DNA from: Chryseobacterium daecheongense
Lineage (GTDB): Bacteria > Bacteroidota > Bacteroidia > Flavobacteriales > Weeksellaceae
Length of the DNA stretch: 64,000 nt
Assembly (NCBI GenBank): GCA_027920525.1
Contig: CP115858.1
Coordinates: 868,001 to 932,000 of the forward strand
Reading direction: 5' to 3'
Shown here: positions 45,427 to 54,705 of the stretch, piece by piece
How the letters are laid out: each line of letters opens with the position of its first letter
Position numbering within the stretch: position 1 is the first letter of the stretch
The notes under the pieces: generated by a model
What the model was told of the DNA's origin: nothing
The model's input: only the letters and a program-made list of their open reading frames with translations
Databases searched by the model: none
Translations under genes and position numbers: made by a program

Positions 45427-46547
45427 AAGTATTAAGCTTTATTTTAAGAAAAGAATTCCGTCAGATCTTCAGGGATAAGATTATCCTGGCAATGATGTTC
45501 ATGATGCCGACAATACAGCTCATCGTTATGCCATGGGCGGCTAACTTTGAGGTAAAAAATATTAATATTGCATATGTTGATCACGATCAAAGTAGCTATT
45601 CCCACAGACTGATCAACAAAATTGCTTCATCCGGATATTTTAAAATTGCAGGAAACCCGGATTCCTACCAAAAAGGATTGAAAATGATTGAACACGGTGA
45701 TGCCGATCTTGTTCTGGAGATCCCTGCTCACTTTGAACGCAATTTGGTCCGCGAGGAAAGCCAGAAAATAAATATATCGGTAGATGCGATCAACGGGACA
45801 AAGTCTTCTCTGGGAGGTAGCTATCTGGTATCGGTTATCGGAGATTTTAACAAAAATCTGGATATTAATATTAAATCACCGGTTAAAACCACCACTGTAT
45901 CTCCGGCAACCATTAAAGTGGCAAGTACCAACTGGTATAATCCAAGGGCAGAATACAAATACTATATGGTTCCTGGAATACTGGTCCTGCTTCTGACACT
46001 GATCGGAGGATTCATTACGGCTCTTAATATTGTCAAGGAAAAAGAAATCGGAACCATTGAGCAAATTAATGTTACCCCTATAAAAAAATGGCAATTTATC
46101 CTGGGGAAACTGATTCCTTTCTGGATTGTAGGAATGACTGTTTTTACCATCGGATTGATTGTAATGTACATTATTTACGGCATATTTCCTGAAGGAAGCC
46201 TTTTGACTCTTTATCTTTTTGCAGCAGTTTACCTTATTGCATTATTAGGGTTGGGCCTCCTGATCTCTACTTTTGCCGATACACAGCTTCAGGCAATGTT
46301 CATTGCATTTTTCTTCATGATGATCTTTATGTTGATGAGCGGATTTTTCACCAACACCGAAAGTATGCCAGACTGGGCGGGACAGATATCCAATTTTACT
46401 CCTGTTACCCATTTCATTAAAGTCGTAAGGCTTATTGTACTGAAGGGAAGTGGATTCTCTGAGATCAAAACCGAGTTTTTCTACCTGCTGGGATTCGCAT
46501 TGCTCCTGAATTCACTGGCAATTTACAACTACAGGAAAACGAGTTGA
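45423..46547 (+). CDS. ABC-2 type permease (YbhR-like)
   Basis: 374 residues with the same layout as its partner: one N-terminal helix, a large periplasmic loop, then five helices, with IVKEKEIGTIEQINVTPI as the ABC-2 cytoplasmic motif. It overlaps the previous permease gene by 4 bases and is the last gene of the efflux operon. No terminator with a clear T-run was found before the arsR promoter. Confidence 0.92.
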   Translation: MKVLSFILRKEFRQIFRDKIILAMMFMMPTIQLIVMPWAANFEVKNINIAYVDHDQSSYSHRLINKIASSGYFKIAGNPDSYQKGLKMIEHGDADLVLEIPAHFERNLVREESQKINISVDAINGTKSSLGGSYLVSVIGDFNKNLDINIKSPVKTTTVSPATIKVASTNWYNPRAEYKYYMVPGILVLLLTLIGGFITALNIVKEKEIGTIEQINVTPIKKWQFILGKLIPFWIVGMTVFTIGLIVMYIIYGIFPEGSLLTLYLFAAVYLIALLGLGLLISTFADTQLQAMFIAFFFMMIFMLMSGFFTNTESMPDWAGQISNFTPVTHFIKVVRLIVLKGSGFSEIKTEFFYLLGFALLLNSLAIYNYRKTS

Positions 46548-46644
46548 AAGCACTGAAAATCAACGACAATTGTAAAATTATTTTGTTCGTATTTCTAATA
46601 ATTAATTGTTAAAATGGAAAAAATATTTTTAGTGTAACATATTT

Positions 46645-46664
46645 ATCGTAATATTGCAATATAA
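46645..46664 (+). promoter_or_regulatory. ArsR operator 1 overlapping -7 box
   Basis: The 17-base sequence ATCGTAATATTGCAATA (46645-46661) recurs exactly at 47023-47039. It contains the 12-bp palindrome ATATTGCAATAT. TAATATTG (46649-46656) is one mismatch from TAnnTTTG, so bound ArsR would cover the -7 box, as is usual for arsR autoregulation. Confidence 0.75.
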
Positions 46665-46674
46665 AGTTATCATT

Positions 46675-47001
46675 ATGGGGGCAACCAAGACAGACCATTT
46701 TACGGATAAACAGAATAAAATAGCCACTATTGCCAAAGCATTGGGACATCCTGCACGGATTGCTATTATAGAATACCTGCTAAAAGTAAACGCATGTATA
46801 TGCGGGGATATCGTAAATGAACTTCCGCTGGCACAGGCTACGGTTTCCCAGCATTTAAAAGAATTAAAAAATGCAGGGCTCATCAAAGGAAATATCGAAG
46901 GAACTGCAATTTGCTACTGCATTGATGAAAAAACTTTTGAAGTTTTGAACGAATATTTCTCGGGGATTATTTCCACTGTTACTACACAAAAATGCTGCTA
47001 A
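46675..47001 (+). CDS. arsR: ArsR/SmtB family metalloregulator
   Basis: 108 residues from the ATG at 46675; an upstream extension lies within the operator. The winged helix is AQATVSQHLKELKNAGLI. Metal-binding candidates are Cys41 and Cys43 (NACICGDIV, equivalent to the ArsR ELCVCDL site), plus Cys80, Cys82 and a terminal Cys107-Cys108 pair. It probably represses the operon and is released by As(III) or Sb(III). Operators lie before both arsR and the next gene. Confidence 0.93.
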   Translation: MGATKTDHFTDKQNKIATIAKALGHPARIAIIEYLLKVNACICGDIVNELPLAQATVSQHLKELKNAGLIKGNIEGTAICYCIDEKTFEVLNEYFSGIISTVTTQKCC

Positions 47002-47022
47002 TGCATTTTTTTGACCTTATCA

Positions 47023-47039
47023 ATCGTAATATTGCAATA
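47023..47039 (+). promoter_or_regulatory. ArsR operator 2, upstream of DUF6428-arsC-acr3
   Basis: A second exact copy of ATCGTAATATTGCAATA, 22 bases after the arsR stop and 19 bases before the DUF6428 ATG. TAATATTG within it may again serve as a -7 box, so the effector genes could have their own ArsR-controlled promoter. Confidence 0.75.
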
Positions 47040-47058
47040 AACAAATAAAATAAAAACA

Positions 47059-47532
47059 ATGAAATTATCTGAAATCAAAAACATCTTACCAACATTACAT
47101 AATGTTGAATTTCAATTGGAAGACGGAACATTTGTACCTGAGCATTTTCATGTTACAGAAGTAGGAACGATAACAAAATCCTTTATTGATTGCGGAGGAA
47201 CCATAAGAAATGAAAAAGTAGTCAATTTCCAGCTTTGGAATGCCAATGACTATGAACATCGTTTAAAACCCGGAAAGCTTCTCAATATCATCGCACTATC
47301 CGAGGAAAAATTAGGAATTGAAGACCATGAAATAGAAGTGGAATATCAGAACATTACCATCGGAAAGTATGATCTGGATTTCAATGGAAAAACCTTTGTC
47401 CTTAAAAATAAAACCACAGCCTGCCTGGCTCAGGAAGCTTGTGGGGTTCCAACTGAAAAGAAAAAACTCAAATTATCAGACCTTTCTTCCCAATCAGGTG
47501 CTTGCTGTACACCAGAATCAGGATGCTGCTAA
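47059..47532 (+). CDS. DUF6428 family protein of arsenic operons
   Basis: 157 residues, soluble. It matches the DUF6428 family found in Flavobacteria arsenic operons between arsR and arsC. The C-terminus is Cys-rich (GACCTPESGCC), and ACLAQEACG adds two more, suggesting thiol binding of As(III) or a redox role. It could be an arsenic chaperone or an accessory to ArsC, but no activity is established. It is preceded by the second ArsR operator and followed 33 bases later by arsC. Confidence 0.88.
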   Translation: MKLSEIKNILPTLHNVEFQLEDGTFVPEHFHVTEVGTITKSFIDCGGTIRNEKVVNFQLWNANDYEHRLKPGKLLNIIALSEEKLGIEDHEIEVEYQNITIGKYDLDFNGKTFVLKNKTTACLAQEACGVPTEKKKLKLSDLSSQSGACCTPESGCC

Positions 47533-47565
47533 TCAACTGTCTCATCTTAAAAATAAACAAAAATT

Positions 47566-48183
47566 ATGTATCCATCCGTTTTAGAAACTATAGAAAAATT
47601 AAAGGCCTTTGAAATTACCCAGGAAAGAAAAGTCCTGCTACAACCTCTTACAGAATTCATCCAGGCAAAATTCAATGCCGGAAATCCAATAAATCTAAAC
47701 TTTATTTGTACACACAACTCCAGAAGGAGCCATTTGTCACAGGTCTGGGCACAAGCAGCAGCCGATTTTTTTGCCATTCCAAAAGTAACTTGCTATTCGG
47801 GAGGGACGGAAGAAACAGCTGTATTTCCTACGGTTATAGAAACTCTGAAACAACAGGGATTCCAGATCCTGAAAATAGCTGAGAACGGAAATCCTGTTTA
47901 TTCAATCAGGTATAATGAAGAGTCCCAACCCATTATTGCTTTTTCTAAAAGATATGACAGTGCGTTTAATCCGGCCAACAGTTTTGCAGCAATCATGACT
48001 TGTTCTCAGGCAGATGGAGGCTGCCCTTTTATTCCAGGTGCAGAAAAGCGTATCCCAATCACTTTTGAAGATCCTAAAATTTCAGACAATACTCCTGAAC
48101 AGTCCAAAGTTTATGATGAAAGAAGTCTAGAGATAGGGGCAGAAATGTGGCATGTTTTTTCCCAGGTAAAACAACTCCATTAA
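47566..48183 (+). CDS. arsC: Arsenate reductase, low-molecular-weight phosphatase type
   Basis: 205 residues. The P-loop CX5R is Cys48-THNSR-Arg54 (FICTHNSRRSHLSQ), as in LMW protein tyrosine phosphatases and thioredoxin-coupled ArsC. It reduces arsenate to arsenite for export by the Acr3 pump encoded next. It is longer than classic ArsC (about 130-140 residues), the size typical of Bacteroidetes members. It starts 33 bases after DUF6428 and is 10 bases from acr3. Confidence 0.9.
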   Translation: MYPSVLETIEKLKAFEITQERKVLLQPLTEFIQAKFNAGNPINLNFICTHNSRRSHLSQVWAQAAADFFAIPKVTCYSGGTEETAVFPTVIETLKQQGFQILKIAENGNPVYSIRYNEESQPIIAFSKRYDSAFNPANSFAAIMTCSQADGGCPFIPGAEKRIPITFEDPKISDNTPEQSKVYDERSLEIGAEMWHVFSQVKQLH

Positions 48184-48193
48184 GATCAATACT

Positions 48194-49228
48194 ATGCAGC
48201 CAAAATTAAAATTCCTGGACAGGTTTCTCACTTTATGGATATTCATTGCCATGATCTCAGGAATTATCCTGGGCAATGTATTTCCCGGAATCCCGGATAT
48301 GATCACCTCATTATCAGTGGGAACAACCAATATTCCTTTAGCCGTCGGTCTAATCGTAATGATGTATCCGCCATTGGCAAAGGTGGATTATTCTCTTCTC
48401 CCTGTAGCATTCAAAGATAAGAAGGTTATCGGTGTTTCACTATTGCTGAACTGGCTGATTGGCCCTGTTTTAATGTTCATATTAGCTGTTTTATTCTTAA
48501 GGAATGAACCGGATTATATGGTCGGCCTGATTCTCATAGGACTGGCAAGATGTATTGCAATGGTCCTTGTCTGGAATGACCTTGCAAAAGGTAACCGTGA
48601 GTATGCAGCCTTGTTGGTAGCTCTTAACAGCATATTCCAGGTATTCAGCTACAGTTTTATGATTTGGTTATTCATCAATGTCTTACCCGGAAAACTCGGC
48701 CTTGCTAATTTTAATATCAGCGTATCCATATCAGAAGTAACAGAAAGTGTTTTGATATATTTGGGCATCCCGTTTTTTGCCGGTTTTCTGAGCCGTTATT
48801 TATTTACAAAATTGAAGGGAAAGGAATGGTACCAGAGAAAGTTTATTCCTAAAATATCTCCTTTAACGCTATATGCCTTATTGTTTACCATCATCCTTAT
48901 GTTCAGCCTTAAGGGGGACAAAATTTTGGAACTCCCTTTAGATACACTAAAAGTAGCCATTCCGCTTATCGTCTATTTTATAGTGATGTTTATGATGAGT
49001 TTCTTTATCAATAAGCTGTTGAATATTCCTTACGATAAAAATGCAGCCATCGCATTTACTGCAACAGGAAACAATTTTGAACTTGCCATCGCCGTATCTA
49101 TCGCCGTGTTCGGAATCCATTCTCCACAGGCATTTGTTGGTGTGATCGGACCTTTGGTTGAAGTTCCGGTTCTGATACTATTGGTTAAGATCAGTTTATG
49201 GTTAAAGAACTATAGTAACAAGCCATAA
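48194..49228 (+). CDS. acr3: Acr3 family arsenite efflux transporter
   Basis: 344 residues with ten membrane helices. The Acr3 signature GLARCIAMVLVWNDLAKGN includes the essential Cys120, and TATGNNFELAIAVSIAVFG is the second conserved block. It exports arsenite and closes the arsR-DUF6428-arsC-acr3 operon. A weak hairpin (TTCAGG/CCTGAA, 49245-49266) follows, without a T-run. Confidence 0.94.
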   Translation: MQPKLKFLDRFLTLWIFIAMISGIILGNVFPGIPDMITSLSVGTTNIPLAVGLIVMMYPPLAKVDYSLLPVAFKDKKVIGVSLLLNWLIGPVLMFILAVLFLRNEPDYMVGLILIGLARCIAMVLVWNDLAKGNREYAALLVALNSIFQVFSYSFMIWLFINVLPGKLGLANFNISVSISEVTESVLIYLGIPFFAGFLSRYLFTKLKGKEWYQRKFIPKISPLTLYALLFTIILMFSLKGDKILELPLDTLKVAIPLIVYFIVMFMMSFFINKLLNIPYDKNAAIAFTATGNNFELAIAVSIAVFGIHSPQAFVGVIGPLVEVPVLILLVKISLWLKNYSNKP

Positions 49229-49292
49229 CCATTTTTGTATGCACTTCAGGGTTGTTGATACCTGAAATAAAACCAGACTTTTTCCTATGACC

Positions 49293-49300
49293 TATTTTTG
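49293..49300 (+). promoter_or_regulatory. -7 box directly upstream of small membrane protein
   Basis: TATTTTTG matches TAnnTTTG and ends 5 bases before the ATG at 49306, another case of a nearly leaderless arrangement. Confidence 0.45.
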
Positions 49301-49305
49301 GTTAT

Positions 49306-49701
49306 ATGAAAAAGTCTTTTTTCCTTAGGTTTGCGTTATCCGTGATTTTATTGATGCACAGTGTTGACTCCATTGTAAGCGGGGATGTTAATAAATTCGG
49401 CATCCATTTTTTGAATACCATTGGTTTCAGTCCCTGGGGCTTGTATATCGCGTGGATGGTTAAATTAACCCATCTTTTATCCGTCCCATTTTTGGTGCTG
49501 AACAAATATATAAAACCGGTCGCGATATGCAACATACTGATCTTTATATCAGGGATCTATTATGTCCATGCACAAAACGGCTGGTTTGTGGTAGGAGGGG
49601 GTACCAACGGAATTGAATTTAATTTCCTTTTGATCTTTTGTTTTCTGAATCTTATGTTTCCGGAAATTTCCTTTAGAAAGAAAGAAGCAGGTCGTTCATA
49701 G
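49306..49701 (+). CDS. Small DoxX-like membrane protein
   Basis: 131 residues with four membrane helices. The arrangement (FALSVILLMHSVDSI, FGIHFLNTIGF, LTHLLSVPFLVLN) resembles the DoxX-like/DUF6220 class of small integral proteins. No function can be assigned. It lies between the arsenic operon and the two-component system and is probably transcribed from its own promoter at 49293. Confidence 0.8.
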   Translation: MKKSFFLRFALSVILLMHSVDSIVSGDVNKFGIHFLNTIGFSPWGLYIAWMVKLTHLLSVPFLVLNKYIKPVAICNILIFISGIYYVHAQNGWFVVGGGTNGIEFNFLLIFCFLNLMFPEISFRKKEAGRS

Positions 49702-49779
49702 ACAAAAAGTTTCGTTTCATAGCTTTTCTACTTTTATATTGGTTTGAAAAATAGTATTTTGTAGTTTTAAATCGACAGC

Positions 49780-50850
49780 TTGAAAACCAATATCAAATCG
49801 AAATTATATACCCATCTGGTTTTTTGGATATTGTATTATATCCTTGAGGCTTATCTTGATTTCTATTGGTCCCGGTATCAGTTTCCGGATTTCAAATGGC
49901 AGATCAGGCTTCAGAACACCCTGACTCTTGAGTTGGGATATTTTTTTGTCAAAGTCCCTCTTGCCTATGCGTTACTCTATCTTTACGAAAAAACAGGCAT
50001 CAGTAAGCTTCTTAAGTATCTTTTTTCTATTCTCATTGTGATCTTTGCCGTGTTGGGACATCGGTTTTTCACGCATTATATCATTTATCCTTACATATAC
50101 GGAGTTACGGAAACCCTTGACGGAAAACAACCTTCGGGGTTTATCAACGGACTTGTTGCTTTCAATTCATTCATGGATCTTATTTTTATGGTCGGATTGG
50201 TATTCGGAGTTGAAATTACCCGGCAGAAGAACCTTCTCAAGAACCAGATATCCATGCTGAAATCGGAAAAACTGGATCAGGAACTCACCATGCTGAAAGC
50301 CCAGATCAATCCGCATTTTCTGTTCAATACGCTTAATAACATCTACGGAATGGCCCTGAAAAAGGCCGATGAGACCCCAGACGTCATTCTCCAGCTTTCC
50401 AAAATCATGCGTTATAATATCTATGAAGCAGCTGAACGACACATTTCCATTGCAAAAGATATTGAGAACATTAAAGATTTTATTGAAATTCAGAAAATCC
50501 GTCACCGGCGGCTTTTTGTTAATTTTAAAGAAGACATCGATAATCCCTCGCAGGAAATTTCACCGTTGATACTGATTCAGTTTATTGAAAATGCATTTAA
50601 ACATGGTGTATCCGAAAGTCTGGGTAATTCATTTATACATATAGATATTCGCCTGAAAAACGGCATCCTCCATTATTCTGTAGAAAACTCCAAAGAACAG
50701 ATAGCCGGTGATTCTACTAAAATAGGATTAAAAAATATCCGCAGACAACTTGAATTATTGTATCCGGAACATATCCTTTCTGTGGAAGATAAAAATGATC
50801 GGTATAACGTTAAACTAACCATTGACCTCAATGATACATTCAGCATCTAA
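49780..50850 (+). CDS. LytS-type sensor histidine kinase
   Basis: 356 residues with a TTG start, chosen because the first membrane helix (THLVFWILYYILEAYL) begins at once and no upstream ATG exists. Four membrane helices are followed by a short coiled coil and the His_kinase domain (PF06580). His179 in KAQINPHFLFNTLNNIYG is the phosphoacceptor, and the ATPase part shows FIENAFKHGV and IGLKNIRRQLELLYP. It should phosphorylate the LytTR response regulator whose gene overlaps its end by 29 bases. Confidence 0.92.
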   Translation: MKTNIKSKLYTHLVFWILYYILEAYLDFYWSRYQFPDFKWQIRLQNTLTLELGYFFVKVPLAYALLYLYEKTGISKLLKYLFSILIVIFAVLGHRFFTHYIIYPYIYGVTETLDGKQPSGFINGLVAFNSFMDLIFMVGLVFGVEITRQKNLLKNQISMLKSEKLDQELTMLKAQINPHFLFNTLNNIYGMALKKADETPDVILQLSKIMRYNIYEAAERHISIAKDIENIKDFIEIQKIRHRRLFVNFKEDIDNPSQEISPLILIQFIENAFKHGVSESLGNSFIHIDIRLKNGILHYSVENSKEQIAGDSTKIGLKNIRRQLELLYPEHILSVEDKNDRYNVKLTIDLNDTFSI

Positions 50851-51532
50851 AAAATACAACTGCATTATCGTGGAAGATGAGCCTATTGCAGCTGAAATTC
50901 TGGAAAATTTTGTAATCCGGAACGAAGAACTCAACCTTGTTGGAAAATGTGCCGATGCTGTACACGCAAGCAGCCTTTTAAACATTCATGATGTAGATCT
51001 TATGTTTCTGGATCTCAACCTTCCCGTTATAAAAGGATTTGATTTTCTGAAAAAATTAAAGAATCCTCCTTTTGTCATTGTAACCACAGCTTATCATCAA
51101 TATGCAGTAGAAGGGTATGAACTCGATGTCGTGGATTACCTGATGAAACCCATTCCTTACGATAGGTTTGTTACTGCCATCAGTAAATTCAGACACATTA
51201 TGGAATCCGAAGAAGCTTTACTGGAAATTGCCGACCGTGATTACATTTTCATTAATAGCGGAAAAAAACAGGTTAAGATCACACTTCAGGACATTTTCTA
51301 TATTGAAAGTCTGCGCGAATATATTAATATCCATACAAAAGCAGAAACGCTCACCTTTAAAATGCCCATCAGTAAAATTGAAAAAAGCCTACCTTCAAAA
51401 ATATTCTTCCGTATTCATAAATCCTATATTGTTTCTAAATTAAAAATAGAAGTTAAATCAGCCAATATGATTCAGATAAACGGTAAAAAGCTTCCCATAG
51501 GCAGAACGTATAAGCCATTTGTTGAATTGTAG
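50822..51532 (+). CDS. LytTR-domain response regulator
   Basis: 236 residues. The receiver domain has Asp64 in LMFLDLNLPVIKG as the phosphorylation site, with acidic residues in IVEDEP. The C-terminal LytTR DNA-binding domain begins near residue 140 (YIFINSGKKQVKITLQDIFYIESLREYINIH, quoted by its ends YIFINS and EYINIH) and ends IGRTYKPF. The start could be at 50822 or 50831. It precedes a SusC/SusD pair by 148 bases, so it may regulate uptake of the SusC ligand; no clear LytTR repeat was found. Confidence 0.93.
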   Translation: MTSMIHSASKKYNCIIVEDEPIAAEILENFVIRNEELNLVGKCADAVHASSLLNIHDVDLMFLDLNLPVIKGFDFLKKLKNPPFVIVTTAYHQYAVEGYELDVVDYLMKPIPYDRFVTAISKFRHIMESEEALLEIADRDYIFINSGKKQVKITLQDIFYIESLREYINIHTKAETLTFKMPISKIEKSLPSKIFFRIHKSYIVSKLKIEVKSANMIQINGKKLPIGRTYKPFVEL

Positions 51533-51679
51533 CATTCTTTAAGCCTTTATTCTGTAATGGTTTTATTTTTCCGGCCTCCAGTTTTAGTAGACGTTATCCA
51601 GCTGTTGATATATACATTTCATTAAAATATTCACCAATTATTGAATTTTGACTCATAACAGTTAAAAAAATCAATAATT

Positions 51680-54600
51680 ATGAATTACCGGATAAAGCTT
51701 CTCAGCGCAGGTGTCGTCTTTTTTATAGGACACGGGCTTGTTTTTGCACAGGGAAAGCAAGATACCATTAAAACCCAAGATATAGAAGGTGTGGTGGTAA
51801 CTGCTTTAGGAATAAAGAGAGAAAAAAGATCTTTAGGATATTCTACCCAGGAAGTAAAAGGCGAAGAAATCAATAAAAATCCTACCACCAATTTCATTAA
51901 TAATCTATCCGGTAAAGTGGCTGGTCTTGAGATCAAGCAGTCTACCAATTTCGGAGGATCAGTCAATGCTGTTTCCAGGGGATATAAATCTATCCTTGGA
52001 GATAACCAGGCTTTATTTGTGGTAGATGGAGTTCCCATCATCAACAGGAATATCAATTCCCCGCTTCAGGTTAATGGCTTTGGAGGCTATGATTACGGCA
52101 GCCCGGTTTCCGATATCAATCCCAATGATATTGAAACACTCAATGTATTAAAAGGGGCTGCAGCCACCGCATTGTACGGATCCAGGGCACAGAATGGAGC
52201 CATAATCATCACAACGAAAAAAGGCAGGAAAAATACCCAGGGGATCGGTCTGGAATACAGTGGAAGCATTTCCGTTTCTACTGTGGATAAGTCAACCTTT
52301 CCAAAATATCAGACAGAATACGGGCAGGGATACGATGGAAACTTTTTCAATTCTTACCAGGGGCATCCGATTTCCTCTTTTTCAGATTCTTCCTATGGAG
52401 CACCATTTGATCCTAACCTTATGGTGTGGCAATATGATGCATTTATTCCCGGTTCACGCAACTTTGGAAAGAGAACACCATGGGTAATGGCCAAAAACGG
52501 ACCGGTAACTTTTTTTGAGAAAGCGATTAATCAAACCAATAATATCGCACTAAGCGGGGGAAATGACCGTGCTACCTTCAGATTAAGCTATTCCAATATC
52601 AATGCGACAGATATTCTTCCCAACTCTTCCCTGATCAAAAATAATTTCGGGGGCAATGCGTCGTATAAAATAACGGATAATCTTACCGCTACAATCTTTG
52701 CCAATTATGTAACCCAAAATACAAAAGGTCGGAATTCTACGGGTTACGGGGATAATATTATGGGTAATTTCAGGCAGTGGTGGCCTACCAATGTCGATAT
52801 TCAATACCAAAAATATCTTTATGAAACATTTAATAAAAACTATACCTGGAACATCCTTTCTCCTGATGATTTACGTCCGGGTTATTGGGATAATCCTTAT
52901 TTTACACGCTATAAGAATTATCAAAACGATAAAAGGGATCGTTTTGCAGGAAACTTCAGCCTGAGCTATGATCTTTCCAAAAGCATCAATATACTGGGAA
53001 GGGTAGGTACCGACGGATATACGATGATCACAGAAGAGCGGAGGGCCAAAGGCTCAATCCCTGCATTCTTTAGTTTTAATACTATTGAACAGCCTTCCGG
53101 ATATGCTATTACCGATTTCCGCTTTACAGAAACCAATTACGACCTTATCGCAACCTACAAAAAGAATATTGGAGAAAATTTTAATATCCAGGCACTGATC
53201 GGGGGAAATATCAATGTCCAGTCCAGCTATTCCAATGCCCAGACCACATCCGGAGGATTGTACATCGATGACCTGTACACCATTTCCAATTCTGCAGCAA
53301 CACCTGCAAAACCCCTGATATCGGATACATCAAAATATGTTTACGGAGCGTTTGTCCAGGCTTCCTTAGGATATAAAAATACGTATTACATTGAAGGGAC
53401 TTTCAGAAGAGACCAATCCAGTTCATTGCCTAAAGGAAAAGAAGCTTACTACTATCCATCCGTTTCAGCCAGCATGGTATTTTCCAATCTGCTGCAACAA
53501 AAATGGCTGAGTTTTGGAAAGGTAAGGGCTGCCTACGCAGAAGTAGGTTCTGACACCAATGCAGATCAGTTGAGAAACAGGTTCATTGTTCAGTCATCCT
53601 TTGGAAACAACCCTGTATATTCTTACAATACGGTCTTGCGGAATGCCGACTTGCTTCCGCAAAAGCTTAAAAACCTGGAATTGGGTACCAATATGCAGTT
53701 CTTTAAAAACAGAATAGGTTTTGACGTTGCCTGGTTCAGAAATATTGCCTTTGATCAGATTTTACCACTTCCTATTTCTCTTGCCAACGGCTCCGGAAGC
53801 AAAATTCAGAATACAGGGGAGCTTACCACCAAAGGATTTGAAGTCTCATTCAATATAAGTCCTTTAAAATTGAACAACTTCAACTGGGATATGAGCATCA
53901 ACTGGTCCAATCCTAAAACAAAAGTTACTGCCTTAAGAGAAGGGACAGAAAACATTTCAATAGGAACGCTTCCGGGAGGGATTTCTATCAACGCGCCACT
54001 TAATGAGGAGTATGGAAGCATCTGGGGAGCAGATTTTGTGTATGATCCTAATGGAAATAAGATCATTGGAAAAAACGGTGCTTACCTTCACACGGATGAT
54101 ACCAATCACAACCTGGGAAGTTTCCAGGCTGACTTTATTGGCGGACTCAACAATTCTTTTACCTATAAAAATTTTAATGTAAGTTTTCAGATCGATTGGA
54201 AAAAAGGAGGAAAGATCTTCTCTCTGGACCAATATTTCGGCTATGGAACAGGACTTTATCCCGACTCTGTAGGATTGAATGATTTAGGTAATCCTATAAG
54301 AAACACATTATCTAATGGAGGAGGAGTTATATTACCCGGAGTGATGGAGGATCCTAATAATCCGGGACATTATATTCCCAACACGATACGTCTGGATCGT
54401 TCCAGATCCAGCCAGATCATTGAAACCGACCCACCTTCTTCTGCCTTTGTTTATGATGCCAGCTTTATAAAGCTCCGCCAGGTATCCGTTTCTTATACTT
54501 TCGATAAGAAATCTCTGGGAAATATAGGTATTCAGAGTCTCACATTGGGTGTTGTGGGAAATAACCTCTGGATCATCCATAAAAATCTTCCTTATTCAGA

Positions 54601-54700
54601 TCCCGAAGCGGGTTTGTCATCAGGAAATATTCAGGGATATCAGTCCGGAGTGATGCCTGCAACCAGAAATTTTGCATTTAACCTGAAAGTTAATTTTTAA
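51680..54700 (+). CDS. SusC/RagA family TonB-linked outer membrane transporter
   Basis: 1006 residues. A signal peptide (…GVVFFIGHGLVFAQ) is followed by a TonB-box-like segment (IEGVVVTALGIKREKRS) and plug motifs (DNQALFVVDGVPIINRN). The barrel ends in FAFNLKVNF with a terminal Phe. Like the first SusC it lacks the carboxypeptidase-regulatory domain. It pairs with a SusD-like_2 protein 6 bases downstream and follows a two-component system, so it may be an inducible importer. The ligand is unknown. Confidence 0.95.
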   Translation: MNYRIKLLSAGVVFFIGHGLVFAQGKQDTIKTQDIEGVVVTALGIKREKRSLGYSTQEVKGEEINKNPTTNFINNLSGKVAGLEIKQSTNFGGSVNAVSRGYKSILGDNQALFVVDGVPIINRNINSPLQVNGFGGYDYGSPVSDINPNDIETLNVLKGAAATALYGSRAQNGAIIITTKKGRKNTQGIGLEYSGSISVSTVDKSTFPKYQTEYGQGYDGNFFNSYQGHPISSFSDSSYGAPFDPNLMVWQYDAFIPGSRNFGKRTPWVMAKNGPVTFFEKAINQTNNIALSGGNDRATFRLSYSNINATDILPNSSLIKNNFGGNASYKITDNLTATIFANYVTQNTKGRNSTGYGDNIMGNFRQWWPTNVDIQYQKYLYETFNKNYTWNILSPDDLRPGYWDNPYFTRYKNYQNDKRDRFAGNFSLSYDLSKSINILGRVGTDGYTMITEERRAKGSIPAFFSFNTIEQPSGYAITDFRFTETNYDLIATYKKNIGENFNIQALIGGNINVQSSYSNAQTTSGGLYIDDLYTISNSAATPAKPLISDTSKYVYGAFVQASLGYKNTYYIEGTFRRDQSSSLPKGKEAYYYPSVSASMVFSNLLQQKWLSFGKVRAAYAEVGSDTNADQLRNRFIVQSSFGNNPVYSYNTVLRNADLLPQKLKNLELGTNMQFFKNRIGFDVAWFRNIAFDQILPLPISLANGSGSKIQNTGELTTKGFEVSFNISPLKLNNFNWDMSINWSNPKTKVTALREGTENISIGTLPGGISINAPLNEEYGSIWGADFVYDPNGNKIIGKNGAYLHTDDTNHNLGSFQADFIGGLNNSFTYKNFNVSFQIDWKKGGKIFSLDQYFGYGTGLYPDSVGLNDLGNPIRNTLSNGGGVILPGVMEDPNNPGHYIPNTIRLDRSRSSQIIETDPPSSAFVYDASFIKLRQVSVSYTFDKKSLGNIGIQSLTLGVVGNNLWIIHKNLPYSDPEAGLSSGNIQGYQSGVMPATRNFAFNLKVNF

Positions 54701-54705
54701 AAACT

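Noticed and set aside
51591..51606. LytTR binding repeats before the second SusC gene
   Set aside because: Two GTT-centred motifs are only 11 bases apart. LytTR sites usually repeat at about two helical turns, so this is not convincing.
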